Origin: Punica granatum
Lineage: Eukaryota > Streptophyta > Magnoliopsida > Myrtales > Lythraceae
DNA: 64,000 nucleotides
Direction: 5' to 3'
Assembly (NCBI RefSeq): GCF_007655135.1
Contig: NC_045127.1
Location: 40,683,538 to 40,747,537, forward strand
The notes under the pieces: generated by a model
Seen by the model: the letters and a program-made list of their open reading frames with translations, nothing else
Told to the model about the DNA's origin: nothing
The model's database searches: none
Made by a program: the position numbers and the translations under genes
Part shown: piece after piece, positions 11,830 through 24,101 of the stretch
Layout: each line of letters starts with the position of its first letter
Position numbering within the stretch: position 1 is the first letter of the stretch

Positions 11830-12345
11830 AATGGTTGCATAACGTAAGTGTGCCTGTATGAAGAGGAGTGCTTGCATGAAGTAAATGTGCTTCCATAAGA
11901 GAGAAGTGCTTGCATGATGAAAAGCAGTTGCGTAATTGAAAGGCGGTTGCATAACGAAAAGTGCATGCATGATTGAAAAAGCGGTTGCATAATGAAAAGT
12001 GCTTGCATAATTGAAATGCATGTTCATAATTGAAAGCGCATTGCATAATGGAAAAACGGTTGCATAATTGAAAGTGTATTGCATAATTGGAAAGCATGTT
12101 GCACAATTGAAAGTGCATTGCATAATTGAAAAACAGTTGCATAATTGAAAAGCAGGTGCATAATTGAAGGTGCATTGTATAATTGAAAAGCAGGTGCATA
12201 ATTGAAAGTGCATTGTATAATTGAAAAGCAGGTTGCGTAATTGAAAGTGCATTGCATAATTGAAAAGCTGGTTGCATAATAGAAAGTGCATGCATGATTG
12301 AAAGGCAGTTGCATAATGAAAGGGTGCTTGCTTAACGAAAAGGGT
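11830..12345 (-). repeat. Minisatellite-like array, unit about 19-21 bp
   Basis: About 25 variants of TTGCATAATTGAAAAGC, with two alternating types: ...AAAGTGCA and ...AAAAGCAGG. The array sits just inside the 3' LTR of element M. All three minus-strand frames are open across most of it, giving frames 12372-11728, 12295-11753 and 12353-12024 with periodic peptides rich in Q, L, C, N, Y and F. The reading frames follow from the lack of stops in the repeat and show no protein family. Confidence 0.85.
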
Positions 12346-12535
12346 GTGTGCATAAAGGGAATGCAGAATCAACGAGAAGCCTGGAAAGACGAGGAAAGAG
12401 TGCTTGCTTAAGGTTAATGCGGAATCAACAGGCAGGGCTCGGAAAGGTGGAGAAGAGAGTTTTGCAGAATCACAAGACGGACCCGGAAGAGGGATATGGG
12501 ATTTTCGCAGAGTTACGGGAAGGACGCGGAGCAGG

Positions 12536-12975
12536 AATTTAAATTAGGGACGAACCCACAGGACAGACCTGGAAAATGAATTTAAAGTCTAGACGGACCT
12601 GCAGGACGGACCTGGAACATGAATTTAAAGTCAGGACGGACCCCTGTGCGGGAAATTAAAAGTCGGGACAGACCCTTGTGTAGGAAATTAAAATTCGAGA
12701 CGAACCCGGGGGACGGACCTCTGTGCTAGAAATTAAAAGTCGGGACGGACCCAGGGAACGGACCCCCGTGCAGGAAATTTAAATTCGGGACGAACCCAGG
12801 GGATTGACCCCTTTGTTAGAAATTAAAAGTCGGGATGGACTCGAGGGACGGACCACTGTGCATAAAATTAAAAGTCGGGATGGACCCGGGAGACGGACCC
12901 CTGTGCAGGAATTTAAAAGTCGGGACGGATCCGGGGGACTGAACCTGGGGGACGGACCCCTGACAGGAATTTAAA
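12536..12975. repeat. Tandem array, unit about 45 bp
   Basis: Repeated units of AATTAAAAGTCGGGACGGAC followed by variants of GGACGGACCCCTGTGCAGG. Starts fall near 12730, 12776, 12820, 12866 and 12912, with shorter more diverged units before them. It is adjacent to the 20-bp array in the non-coding interior of element M. Confidence 0.85.
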
Positions 12976-15900
12976 GATGTTTGTTTGGAAGAGTGACGCA
13001 AAAGGATGAGCACTAGGGAGTTGCGCAAGGCACGGAAGGAAGATGATATTGTATGCTTGGCGTTTGGGTCAGGGCCTTGCTGGGGTGATGCGATAGTAGG
13101 CGCGTGTGCCACTTGTCACACGATTGGGTCACATATCGGGTGATCGCATTGCGAGTTTCCTTGAGGGCCTTCCACTCGAGTTGATTTTGCTGCCTGCTGC
13201 ATGAGGCAGACGTGAATCTGTTCGGAGGAGATGCCTTTCAGGGTCCAAGCGCACAAAGCACTATTGCGATTGGCTGGGATGCCCCGATCATTGTATTCAA
13301 TTAGGGATGCCCCGGTTGCTTGTGATTATTGCACTGGCTCTCGGGACCATGACTCACCTTGTCTTGGTGGAAAGTGATAACCGCGGGTGGTTCACCCACA
13401 AAGGTAGGCACGACTCACCGTTGGTCGTGCGGGCGGCGATGCACGCCAGATGCTTGGGTGAGATATTGTTCTGCTAGTGCGCGGTTTGTTGGAGACCGAT
13501 GTCACTACTAGGCGATGCTGCTTTACCAAAGGTCGGCCCTACCGCTTGGGCGATTACTTGTTGATTTGCCTGAGTCCAGCCTCCTCGCAGGGTGGCTGCT
13601 TGTAAATTTACCGGAGGTCGACGCCTTGTGATAAAAGATTATGTTACTTCGCCGGTGGTCAGCCTTACCTCGATTGCGATTTTGGTTCGCCGAGGATCGG
13701 CGTTTTGTGATGCAGGACTCGAGCTCAGGGACGGGACACCTACGTATCCCGTTGGACAAGGGATCATAGCTTACCGTAGTTCTTGCTGGTGCTTGCTTGA
13801 GACGAGGTACCTGTAGTCCTAATATCATCAGTAAAATCATTGATGAGTTACTACGATGTATAGGCACACAAGGGGTGTGAAAATAACGTCACATGGGGTC
13901 ATTCATTCTCCAGTCGCATGAGCGACCCGTGAAGAGTTTTGTTTTGATCGTGTGAGTGGGGCCCCATTTTCAAAGGCCTCGGTACGAGGCCTCCCAGGAG
14001 CTCCCGTTGGCCGTGTACGGGCATATCGAGACGTCCTCAATGATACCCTAGCAGCTATATCGGTTGTTCGACATGCCTGTCGGCTTGGGATCCTTCTCAT
14101 CGGGGTTCCGTATGGTGGCTGCGTTTGTAATCCCGCTAGGGGATTTCTATCTAGATTTGGTCAAACATCGATCTAGTCATTTCCGGAATTTTATGATTAG
14201 ACTCCCGGAGAGGAATGTCTGGGATTTTAAGCTTTGTGGTAGCTGATTGAAGGGTGGCTGCGACCCATTTGAAGTTATGAAATAGAATGAGAGAAAAGAG
14301 AAAGCTTGGGGACTACGTTGTCCCAGGCTAAAAGGATACACGGGTTCACACCTGCAACGAAATGTACCCCCCTTTGTCCTCCGCCCTTCTATTGTGTAGG
14401 TTGTCCCAAACTACGCAGGTAGATTGCTTGGTTGTCTATTGCTTGTGAAGAAGAATCCACTTTGGACAGTTGAATTGTGCAGGAGAGTTGATCGAGGATC
14501 GCATTGGAGTAAATGAGCTGGCCACTTTCCATGGGGATCCCTGGTCCGCCCAGTGTGCGAGAGCCTAGGGTGACTGTTTTGTTTATCTCTCGTTTTACTC
14601 TCCTTTTGCCGTGGTCACTCACCTCGGGGTCGTACCTCTCAACCTAAAGGCGATGAGCTCTCCTTTTGCCACGGCCGCCCACAAGGGGTTTCTGGTCGTG
14701 CCTCTCTTTTGCCTTAGTTTTTGCCTAAGCCATCCCTGAGAGGGGTTTTCGACATAGTGAGCTCGATTCTTTTATCTCTTGAGGATGCAAAGGCATATGA
14801 TTCGAAGGACTCGACCTCCGAGTGCATTGTGTCTTGTCTCCGTCGAGGAGTTGTGTCTGCTGCTCCCTTTTCTTCGGGGGTTTGTTGATTGGATTAGCGC
14901 TATTGGTATTTTCGGTGAACTTTAGCGCTGCCCCGTTTCTTTTATTGGCGGGTTTTTCCCGCTTCTTTTCCCTCTCTCTTCTTTTCTTTGTTGATGGGTT
15001 TTTCCCACTTCTTTTCGCTCTATTTTTTTCTTGCAGCTAGGGCTTGTTTTGTGCCCCGTGTCTTTGTTTGAAACTACTCGACTTTGCATCGCCGAGGCTG
15101 CTTTGGTGTGCTTCACCTCGTGGAGACTTGTTGCGTGTTATTGACCCAACCCCATTTTATGGTGGCCAACTTTCTTGAAAGTTTGACTCTTGTGCAGTCG
15201 GAAGCCGAATTTCGTATCATTTGCTCTTGCAAGCATTATAAGTGAACTTCCTCTATTGTCTAACAAAAGAAAATGTAGGATTGCTCCGTAAATAAATAAT
15301 TGATGTTGCCCCTGTGCGAATGTTGGACGAGGATGCCCCAGTCTTCATTTGTTAAATTGGCCCGTGGCAGGCGTTTAGTGCGATGTCCCCGATCGTCTCT
15401 TGTTGTTCTTTACAGTGCGTGCCTCTTGGAGGGTGCACGCTGCTGAAGTCGCTGGATGTTCAAGGAAGACTGCATCAATGCTGAGTGATTCGCTCGATTG
15501 TCCTCGTCTTCGGCTTCGTAGGGGGTACCTCATGGTCGGACCCTTTCCCTGTCGAAGTAAAAGGTGAAGGGCTCGACAGAGTTCTCGAGGAGGTGTAAAC
15601 CCGCGCATCGCTCTTTGTCCGTGACCGGTGTGTCCCTGTGAAGGATGACAAAGAGGATGATTTATTGGTGATTATACGGTGAAATATGCGGTAAGAAATG
15701 TAAGATGGGCCCATGAGAAAATCCTTTTCGTCGAGCGAGCGACCCATGGGGTGTTGCGCGTGGGGGACACTCAATTCTAGGAGTCTAATCATCATCACCC
15801 TGGAGTGGTCAGATCGTGACTGGGGGCCGCATAGGTGTACTTTCCCCGATTGCGGGTTGGCATGTGCAGCCGTCCTAGGGAAGGCTCGAAGAGCCGGGTC

Positions 15901-17179
15901 CCATGAGGACAGACAAGTCGAACAAGTCCGACAGAGCCAATAGGGCGTCTTTAGGATGGTCCTAGTACCCCTTGAATGGTTCGTTCATGCCGGGAGCTTG
16001 TTTGGAAATGCATTTGAACGAAATTAAAAGAGAGTTTAAGAAAGAGTATGTGTGTGGTGGCTGGTTGGCGGCCACAACGGAGGGTGGGCTGGCCCATTCT
16101 TCGATCAGTAGTGTGATCGTGCTGGCAGCCCAGTGGCGAGTGGGCTGGGACATGCTCTGTTCGTCGAAGATGTTGCCTGTGATCTTTCGTGGAGGGAGGG
16201 TCGGCCCTCAGTGTTTGGAGTTCAAGGAGGTAGCAGAGAAGTGTTTTCTATCTCGATTGTGGTCGTTTGGGATTCAAATTGACTTCTTGTCGGTTATTTC
16301 CTGCAATGGGAAAAGGGGAACAATAGTAAAGAAGCAAGACCTGTCTGCAATATTAATGCAAGGACGTAGGGAAACAAACTAGCCTGGTAGGCGTCGTGTG
16401 AGCACGCCGAGGGACGTGCGTGAGGTGCACTGATAGTGCATGCATAGGCACAGAGAGCTGTGCTCGCACGACACAGAGGGATGTACACAATGCATGCTGG
16501 AGACGTGTTTGGGCATGTTGGAGATGTGTTTAGTCGGGCGAAAGTCAGTGTCAATTAGCTTCATCAGGGAAGGTAAGTAAGCCTTTGGGCCACGACTCGC
16601 CTTATCATGGGGGAAGGGTGAAGACCGTGGGTAGCCTGCCCACGAAGGAAGGCACCATTCGCCTGTCGTACGGAAACGCATGATGGTTGCGAAACAATAA
16701 ATAAATAGGATGCATGCGATGTATGAGTTTGAAAGTACTAATGCAGTCATTCACGTTGACTTGAATTGTTCAAAGTACAATGCAAGTTTGAAAGTGGAAT
16801 CCTAAGTCGGTTTTCCTCCTCACTCGAGGCACGAGCGAGCATCGCTTTGGAAAGCATCGGTTCCAGGCGAGACCTCATCGAGGTATCTATTCTAGGATGT
16901 ATGCGGACCTTCGCGGGTCTTCTTCTTGGACCTGTCCAAAGCAGCGTTCGACCGAGGCAACTCCTGGACGCTTCTCTACAGCTCGGTATGGGCGCATGCG
17001 AGTTTCCTCAGAGTTGACGCTGGTCGGTGAGTTCCTCGTCCTTCTCAGCTATCTCCCGGTGTAGAAGGTTTCTCTCGACTCTGGTGCTGGTGAGCCGACC
17101 AGGGTGACCAGTCCGAAGAGGACAATTCTAGCAGTTGTGCCAACCTTTGTTTGTAAAGGCTCAGCGAGACTCTTGTGCG
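12976..17179 (-). mobile_element. Non-coding interior of element M
   Basis: About 4.2 kb with no gag, protease, RT, RNase H or integrase motif that I can recognise on either strand. Open frames up to about 135 codons are present but have no family resemblance. It contains direct copies of a hairpin-bearing module at about 13350-13440 and 16585-16675, also seen in LTRs P and R. The 14820-15030 stretch is pyrimidine-rich. A Tat/Ogre pol would be expected here, and its place is taken by this unrelated sequence, as in non-autonomous large retrotransposon derivatives. Confidence 0.65.
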
Positions 17180-17581
17180 TCAGTGGATGAGGGTCTGATA
17201 CTCTTCAATGGTTGATGTGGGCTCGACACCTTGGACGTCGAGGACTACGTGGACTAGATCCCAGAAAGTCATGACTTCAACGAAGTTCCAGTCTATCTGG
17301 CAAGTGGCTGGTAGAGGGATGTCTTTGAGGAAAGGGGTGACGCAGTCGTGGTTGATTGCGTGCAGGCTGGCCCAGATGCAAGTAAGGTCGTCTAAAGGTG
17401 GTGTGACGGGGTTTAGGCGCAGGCAAGAGTCCGAGTGTGGCATTCCTTTCCTGAGATGAAAGAAAACCGACTTAGGACTCATCGACGTGAATGACCCATA
17501 GCATTTTTCGAAAAAACCGTGTGATGCATGCTTGCAAGAAAATAAATGCCCACGGCTTAATATACAAGGTACAAGGTACAA
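17180..17581 (-). pseudogene. Relic of Tat/Ogre gag-like ORF (plant DUF7745-type domain)
   Basis: A minus-strand frame of 133 codons. The C-terminal half contains LTCIWASLHAINHDCVTPFL, then IDWNFVEVMTFWDLVHVVLD and PTSTIEEYQTLI. This pattern (W..L...D, then a W(N/D)F.EA...FWD...VF.F.G motif, then TIEEY..L) is what I recall from the N-terminal domain of plant Tat/Ogre-type gag proteins, catalogued as DUF7745. The expected glycine-rich and RNA-binding parts are missing. Further downstream on the minus strand (17180-16800) only scraps in other frames remain, such as a coiled-coil-like EIAEKDEELTDQ. Its position just after the primer site is right for gag. It is broken and truncated. Confidence 0.6.
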
Positions 17582-18012
17582 GTATATCTCTCAAAATGGA
17601 AAAAAAACTTAAATGACACGCAGGTCGACTTGATAGACTGTTGTTGAACCCGGGTTGGAGGTCGGCATGAAGGCATAGCACGATGCATGGCTTTGTTCTA
17701 CAGGGATCGTGCTATCTAGAGATGGGGGCTCCCGACTCAAGGACGTGAATTCCTTGAAATTGGATGGGATTCTTTTCAAGGCCGAGACGACAGTCGAACT
17801 GTGCGCTGTGCCCCTACTTCGAGCCCCTATCTAACCTGTGCTTCCTAATATCGGTCGTGGGATGCGATCCATAGGTACCTAAAGCTAGTATGATATGCGA
17901 TGCATGGTACGGGAAATAAAGGTGTGGGATGTACATGAGCAGAAAATAAATGAAAGCGGTAAATAAATAAACAAGCAAACAGACAAGCGGAATCGAGCTC
18001 GAACCCTCTAAG

Positions 18013-18032
18013 TGTCCCTAGTGGAGTCGCCA
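18013..18032 (-). other. Primer-binding site of element M (Ogre/Tat style)
   Basis: Reverse complement TGGCGACTCCACTAGGGACA, three bases after the LTR end at 18036. It closely resembles the TGGCGACTC-type primer site I recall from Ogre/Tat elements (tRNA-Arg primer). This fixes 18036 as the end of a 5' LTR and the minus strand as the coding strand. Confidence 0.75.
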
Positions 18033-18035
18033 AGC

Positions 18036-18550
18036 TGTGCAGACCTGAATTTGCATCTTGTCGAGGCCCGCATGCGTGCGCTATTGCATGGATTGGGAGT
18101 GTCCACCTTCCAGTGGGGACGCGTGACGGACACGCATGAGAAGGAGTCGCCACTTGCCATTTTACAACCCAAAGGTCGAGGGCCGGCAAGTTACCTGGGC
18201 CTAGGGGTATGGGGTACACCTAGTTGCTAAGGCATTGGTCTTGCGAAACCGAAAATTTTAGATCTGGGGGTTCTATTACGTGCGGGCCTATATCCCGCTC
18301 GCTCTTTCGGTACTTTATTTGTCTAGGGTTTGCCGTTTTACTTCATTTACCGTGTGAACTAGGTTGCACACTCCTCACCCGTTTTGATACCGTAACTTCG
18401 ATGAAACGCTCAGACTATATGCTCATCGACCGGGGTCCTTACAATGAAAATACAAAAAAATGTCCCGACAATGTGTTCTCGAGAATATAAAAAATTCAGA
18501 CACGATACAGTACATGGACCCGGTCAGTTTACATTAGGCCTAATATTCTA
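18036..18550 (-). mobile_element. 5' LTR of element M, last 515 bp only
   Basis: Colinear with the terminal part of the LTR at 7005-7494 and 19641-20157, ending next to the primer site. The rest of this LTR is replaced at 18551 by a copy of the block that starts at 5732. Confidence 0.85.
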
Positions 18551-19640
18551 CTTTTCACTTTTTCCAAATTAGTCCGAAACTTTTAGATCTGTTTCAACTG
18601 AACCTAAGGCTATTTTCAGCATTTTCAATTCAGCCACAAAACTTTCTAGACAATTCAGATCAGTCCATAGAACTTTTCACCTATTTTCAGTTCAGTCCCT
18701 GACGTTCTTAACAAATTAAGAATGGCCCCTAGCCGACATTTCACATTTTCAAAGTTGTCCCTAACTTTTTGAGCTGTTCCAAATCAGTCCCTGGGATTTT
18801 AGCCTAATTTTCAAATCAGCCCTAGTTCTTTTGAAATTATTCAATTCAGTCCTTGGACATTTTTTAAATAAAATAAAATAATAAGGACTTCCAACCCGTC
18901 CTATTTGAATCACTGACCGACGATATGCGCGTTCTTTTAATACGTTATTGTCTTGATTATTATGCGTATGTGACATGGCGATGCGTGTTTTTTATGTTTT
19001 CCCATTCCATGAGTCAGTGTCGTTTTATCGATTCCGTTAATATTGTGTCTGTGTATGCTTACATGCTTGCATGCGTTTTCTTGCAATCATGGCGGCACCG
19101 GCTTTGTGAAATATGTGTTATAATCGAGATTGATATATGATTGCATGCAACCGTATTATTTGTTTGGTATTGGTCGAGTGATAAATTGTATGTTAAGATA
19201 TTAGTTTTAATTAATGGGCATGAATTTGGGTATCGGTGACTATTTCGGGCCCACGAGGGTCCAAGAGTGCATCAGCTATCATTGACTGGACATTCTTGGC
19301 CTTCGGGGACTCGTCTTGGTCTTCGAGCCACAAATTGCTTCATAAAACCGTAGTATCCAAGGCGTAGGACGGTAATCACTAAAAGAATTTCGTATACTGG
19401 GAAAGGGACGTGTAACTCAATTAAATAAATTACTCGACTTTAAGCAAAGCGCATGGATTAATAAATTGCCGGTAATCGTGTCGATAGAGCGGGTTCTTCT
19501 GTCAAAAAATGAAAAATTCGACCAATTGTGCACTCGGCCTAATCAAACACAGGCAAATAGGCAAAAAGGGGTAGGTTTTAGATTTTCAGGTGAAAACACA
19601 CGCTCTTGGCCTAATTTGTAAAAAAATCGCATTGTCAAGC
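18551..19640 (+). mobile_element. Duplicated plus-strand fragment of LTR N
   Basis: Near-identical to 5732-7004, minus the 180-bp MITE. It ends at the same fusion (CGCATTGTCAAGC) to a minus-strand LTR end as the original at 7004/7005. Sharing this junction shows that it was copied together with the following LTR. Confidence 0.85.
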
Positions 19641-22600
19641 TGTGTGGACCCGAATTTGCATCTCGTCGGGGCCCGCATGCGTGCGCTATCACATGGCTTG
19701 GGAGTGTCCATCTTCCCATGGGAACGTGTTACGGCCACGCGTGAGAAGTAATCGCCACTTGCTATTTTACGACCCAAAGGTCGATGATCGGCAAGTTACC
19801 CCGACCTAGGGGTATGGGGTACACCTAGTTACTAAGGCATTGGTCTTGCAAAACCGAAAATTCTAGATCCGAGGGTTCTATTACGTGCGGGTCTGTATCC
19901 CACACGCCTTTTCGGTACTCTATTTTGTCTAGGGTTTGTTGTTTTACTTCATTTACCGTGTGAACTAGGTTGCACACTCCTCGCCCATTTTGACACCGTA
20001 ACTTCGATGAAATGCATAGACCGTATGCTCACTGACCGGAGTCTTTGCAATGAAAGTACAGAAAAATGTCCTTACAATGTGTTCTCGAACAAATACAAAA
20101 TACAGACGCGATACAGTACATGGAACCGGTCAGTTTACATTAGGCCTAATATTCCACTCGTGCTCGCTACGTAAATTTGAATGACCGAAATCGAAATTAA
20201 GGCAACGCGGGCTCAGAGAGCCAAGGGTCGGTTCCAACTGAACCGACGGATAACAGAAAGAGTCATTTGACTCTCATGATAGCCATAAAATCGGTCGAGC
20301 TCCCGGGTCATGTTTGATCATGCCTTACCTACTCGATCCGAGTCGTCTTCCACATAGACACTACTAGGAACGAAGTAGTAAGTCGAGGCAAGACTCGATT
20401 CCGCACTCGGGTTGCAAGCGCTCAGTGTGAATGGGTGTTGGACCAGTGATTGACGGATTTGGGGGCGTTGGACCCTGTGCAGAGCGTATCCTATGGGTTC
20501 GGGCTTTAACAGCGATAAAACAGACAGAAACAGATAAAAACAGACATAAATAGACAAAAATAGATAATAATAAAAAGCAAGTGAATATAGACAAGTCATA
20601 TTTAAAGGCAGTGTTTACGTGGTTAGCCAATTATGAACCATGATTGTTTGGTAGACAATTTCCTAGCCTAAACAGACGAAAAAACATGTTTGTGTACAGT
20701 GCTAATTTGACTAAAAATGTGTGGGTTTGTTTTAGATCATTCTTCATGGTGACATTGCGGTTTTTACTGATTATGCCAAGAACATGTTTTTCACTTGAAA
20801 ACCCGAAGCCTAACCTCTTTTGCCTATTTGCCCACATTTGGTTATGCCGAGTGTATGATTAGTCCAATTTCACATTTTATTCAACAGATAAACCCAATCT
20901 AAAAACTATCGACGCGATTATCGGTTATTTATCGATTCATGCACTTTGCTTAAAGCCGAATGATTTATTTAGTCAAATTACACGTCCCTTTTTCCGTATG
21001 TGAAATTCTTTTAATGATTATTATTCTACGTCTTGGGTACTATGGTTTTGTAAATTGACTTGTGACACGAAAACCGAGACGGGTCTCCGAAGACCAAGAA
21101 TATTCGGTCGATGATGGCCGAAATACTCCTGGATCCTCGTGGGCCCGAGACAGTTATCGATACACAAATCTATGCATATTATTTAAAATTAATGTGTTTA
21201 ACCTATAATTTATCAACTAATTAAAGCCAAACAGACAAAGTAGGGCTGCACGCAATCATATATCACTCACGATTACAATACGCATTTCACAAATTTGTTC
21301 AAGGACCGAATTGGAACAATTTCAAAAGGATCGGGCTGATTTAAAAATTCGGTCAAAGTTCTAGGGACTAAACTAAAACATATTGAAAGGTTCCTTGGGA
21401 TGGTTGAAAAATTCTGAAAAATTCAGGGATTGATCGAAAAATGCTAAAAATAGCTCAGGAATCGTTTGAAACGAATTTAGAAATTCGGGGCTGATCTGAG
21501 AAGTGAAAAATGTTTCAGGGACTAAACAGAGACAGATTGGAAAGTTTCTCGGGATGATTGAAAAATTCTGGAAAATTCAGGGAGTGATCGGAATATGCTG
21601 AAAATGTCCCAGGACTTATTTGAAACGAGTTTGAAAGCTTAGGGGTGATCTGAAAAGTGAAAAATGTTCCAGGGACTAAACTGAGACAGATTGGAAAGTT
21701 TCTTGGGATGATTGAAAAGTTCTGGAAAATTGAGGGAGTTATTGGAAAATGCTAAAAATGTCCCAGAACTTGTTTGAAACGAGTTTGAAAGCTTGGAGGT
21801 GATATAAAAAGGCGAAATATGCCCCAGGGACTGAAATGAGACAAATCAAAAAGTTTCCCAGACTGATTTAAACTGTCTGAAAAATTCAGGACTGCATGGA
21901 AAATAATGGAAAAACCTGGGACTTAACTGAAATGCATCAGAAAGTTCAGGACTGATTTGGAAAAAAGCGAAAAATGCTCTAGGGGCTGATCTGAGACAAA
22001 TCAAAAAGTTTCCTAGGCTTATTAGAACCGTCTGAAAAGTTCAGTACCTGATCGAAAAATGCTAAAATGGCCCGGGACTTGTTTGAAACGCATTTGAAAG
22101 TTCGAGGCTGATCCGAAAAGGCGAAAAACTCCCCTGGGACTGAACTGAGACAGATTGAAAAGTTTGCAAAAAAAGAGGGTCGGAACAATCCCGCTCATCC
22201 ACACGATCCACGAACGTTCATTTCAAGTTGTCATCATCTGAACAAGCATCAACATATGAAAATGAAGCCGTAAGCATGTTACTAAGTCGAGATTCGTACC
22301 TAGCAAACTGAAGTAAGGAGGAGCTCGCGAAGCTTCAGTGTTCCTTCGATCCCAAGCTGAAATAAGAGAGAAAAAAAAGATGCAAGTTAGAGATGCAGTA
22401 AATTAAAGAAAGAGCCAAGGGAAACTTAGCTTCAGGGCTAATGATGACGTAACGGCTTGGTGAGGAGTAGGCGGTAATATTAAAGCACGATCAGGTGAGG
22501 TAGCCACAGAAGCGTCTCACGGGAGAGAGTAAGCGTGCTGTCTGCGTGTGTTGAGGAGGATGGTGAACTGGTGAGGAGAGGGAGAGAGAGGGCACGTGAG

Positions 22601-24101
22601 TTGTGAGTTGTTGTGAAAGGCTCGAGCTGAGGGAAAAATCAGAGGGACATTGCTGTCAGCTGAGGGAAAAAAAACTCGAGCTGAGGGAGTCGGTTGTTTT
22701 GAAAAAAAAATGAATTGGTTGCTGTGCTGTCTAGAGAAACCGAGGGAGAGCAGGTGAGGTCAGTTTTAGAGGGTGACCGAAGGTCTGTGGCTTTCCTGAC
22801 TGGAAAGAAACAAGAAGGTCCAGAGCATCAACGAGCCAAAGTGTGAGAGAGTGCCGGAGTTCTGAGGGAGAGCCGCTGCTGAGGGTCCCCGGCTAAGGGA
22901 GATGATGTGAGGGCTTTTTGCTGGGGGAGTCCCAGTGAGCTGTAAGCCTTGTCACTTTTTTTCCTCCCAATGTTCTGTCCGTTTCTTTTTCTTTCCTTCT
23001 CTGTTTTCTTTTTTTTTTTTTTGTTTTGCCCACGTCAATCCAATGGAGAAAGAGAGAGAGTCGTCGAGTTCTGAGAGTTGCAGAAGAGGAGTAGAGATGG
23101 CGTGTGGGAGAAGAGGAAGAGGGGAAAGGGTTGCTTGTACTCAATTTGCTCAGCTGAAGCAGTGAGAACAGAGCTGTGACCAGCAGTTCATGGGCTGACC
23201 TGAACATCCGAAATTTTCTTGAATTGCTCATGAATCTTTCGGTCTATGTGATATTTTTCCTTGATCCCTACATGAGTTAGGCACCTCCTTGTAAAATGTG
23301 AAGATTGTTCGACTTCGGGAAGTACCCGAAAGAATTTTTCTCCAACAGATGGCCAAAACTGGGAGATTTGGTTCTGATCTGTGGGGAAATCTCCAATTCT
23401 GTATTAATCTAGCCTAAAACGCATCCCATTTTTCTTAATTTTCTGAATCTTCAATGAATTGGGAATCCATTGACGTTGGCCGTACTTGAAAATACGAAGA
23501 ATTGAAATTTTTATGGATTTTCTCCCTCGACTGGTAAAATCTTTCCCCGGTTTAACAGTTTTGGGCATGGTGCACTCAAAAATTCATAACTCTCTCTCCA
23601 TATGGAATCTTGGGATGAGTGACCCATCAAATTGAACCTAACTCGATTTTCTAGGTAAGCATATGAAATTCGCCCTTTTAGGTTCAGGATTGATCGTGAT
23701 ATGATGCGTCGAATCCCGTGCTCGAGCTGCTGTATTCACTGTTTGGGCACCCCAGATCCCACGAATTTTATCTCTTTGCTCGAATGGGCTCTCAATGTGA
23801 TTTTTCTGTTGAAATGTCTCTGACTCATCGAATCTTGGTCTAAAAATACCGAACTTGGCTCTAGGTTCCATGAAGATAGTTGTTCTCACAGAAGAAAATG
23901 ATACAGAGATGTGAGTTCTTTTTTGTCCACTGCTTTCAGTTTGAATGTTGATAATTCGTATCTTATTCTTTGGTATCAACTGTGTGTGCCGCAAAATTTC
24001 ACATGTTTCCCTTGCCATTTTTGTTAGAGTTCTGGAATCCTAGTCGGGAGCCTTGCTGATGTCCAGTCTTGGAGCAGGTGGACCAAAATGGGGTGTTGAT
24101 A
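19641..24101 (-). mobile_element. Second complete LTR of element M (probably solo after recombination)
   Basis: Minus-strand copy of 7005-11645, about 4.46 kb. It starts at 24101, where the terminal bases have drifted to GGGGTGTTGATA from GGGGTGCTGACA, and ends at 19641. Relative to 7005-11645 it lacks about 60 bp near 22870 and about one 150-bp repeat unit near 21800. Directly beyond 24101 the interrupted solo LTR N resumes. Confidence 0.85.

Noticed and set aside
11728..12372. Possible CRISPR-like array or repeat protein gene
   Set aside because: There are no unique spacers between the repeats and the genome is a plant's; the frames are open only because the unit lacks stops.
17180..17581. 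Functional host gene for a plant-mobile-domain-like protein
   Set aside because: Position after a primer site, lack of the rest of the protein and stops fit a retroelement gag relic better.
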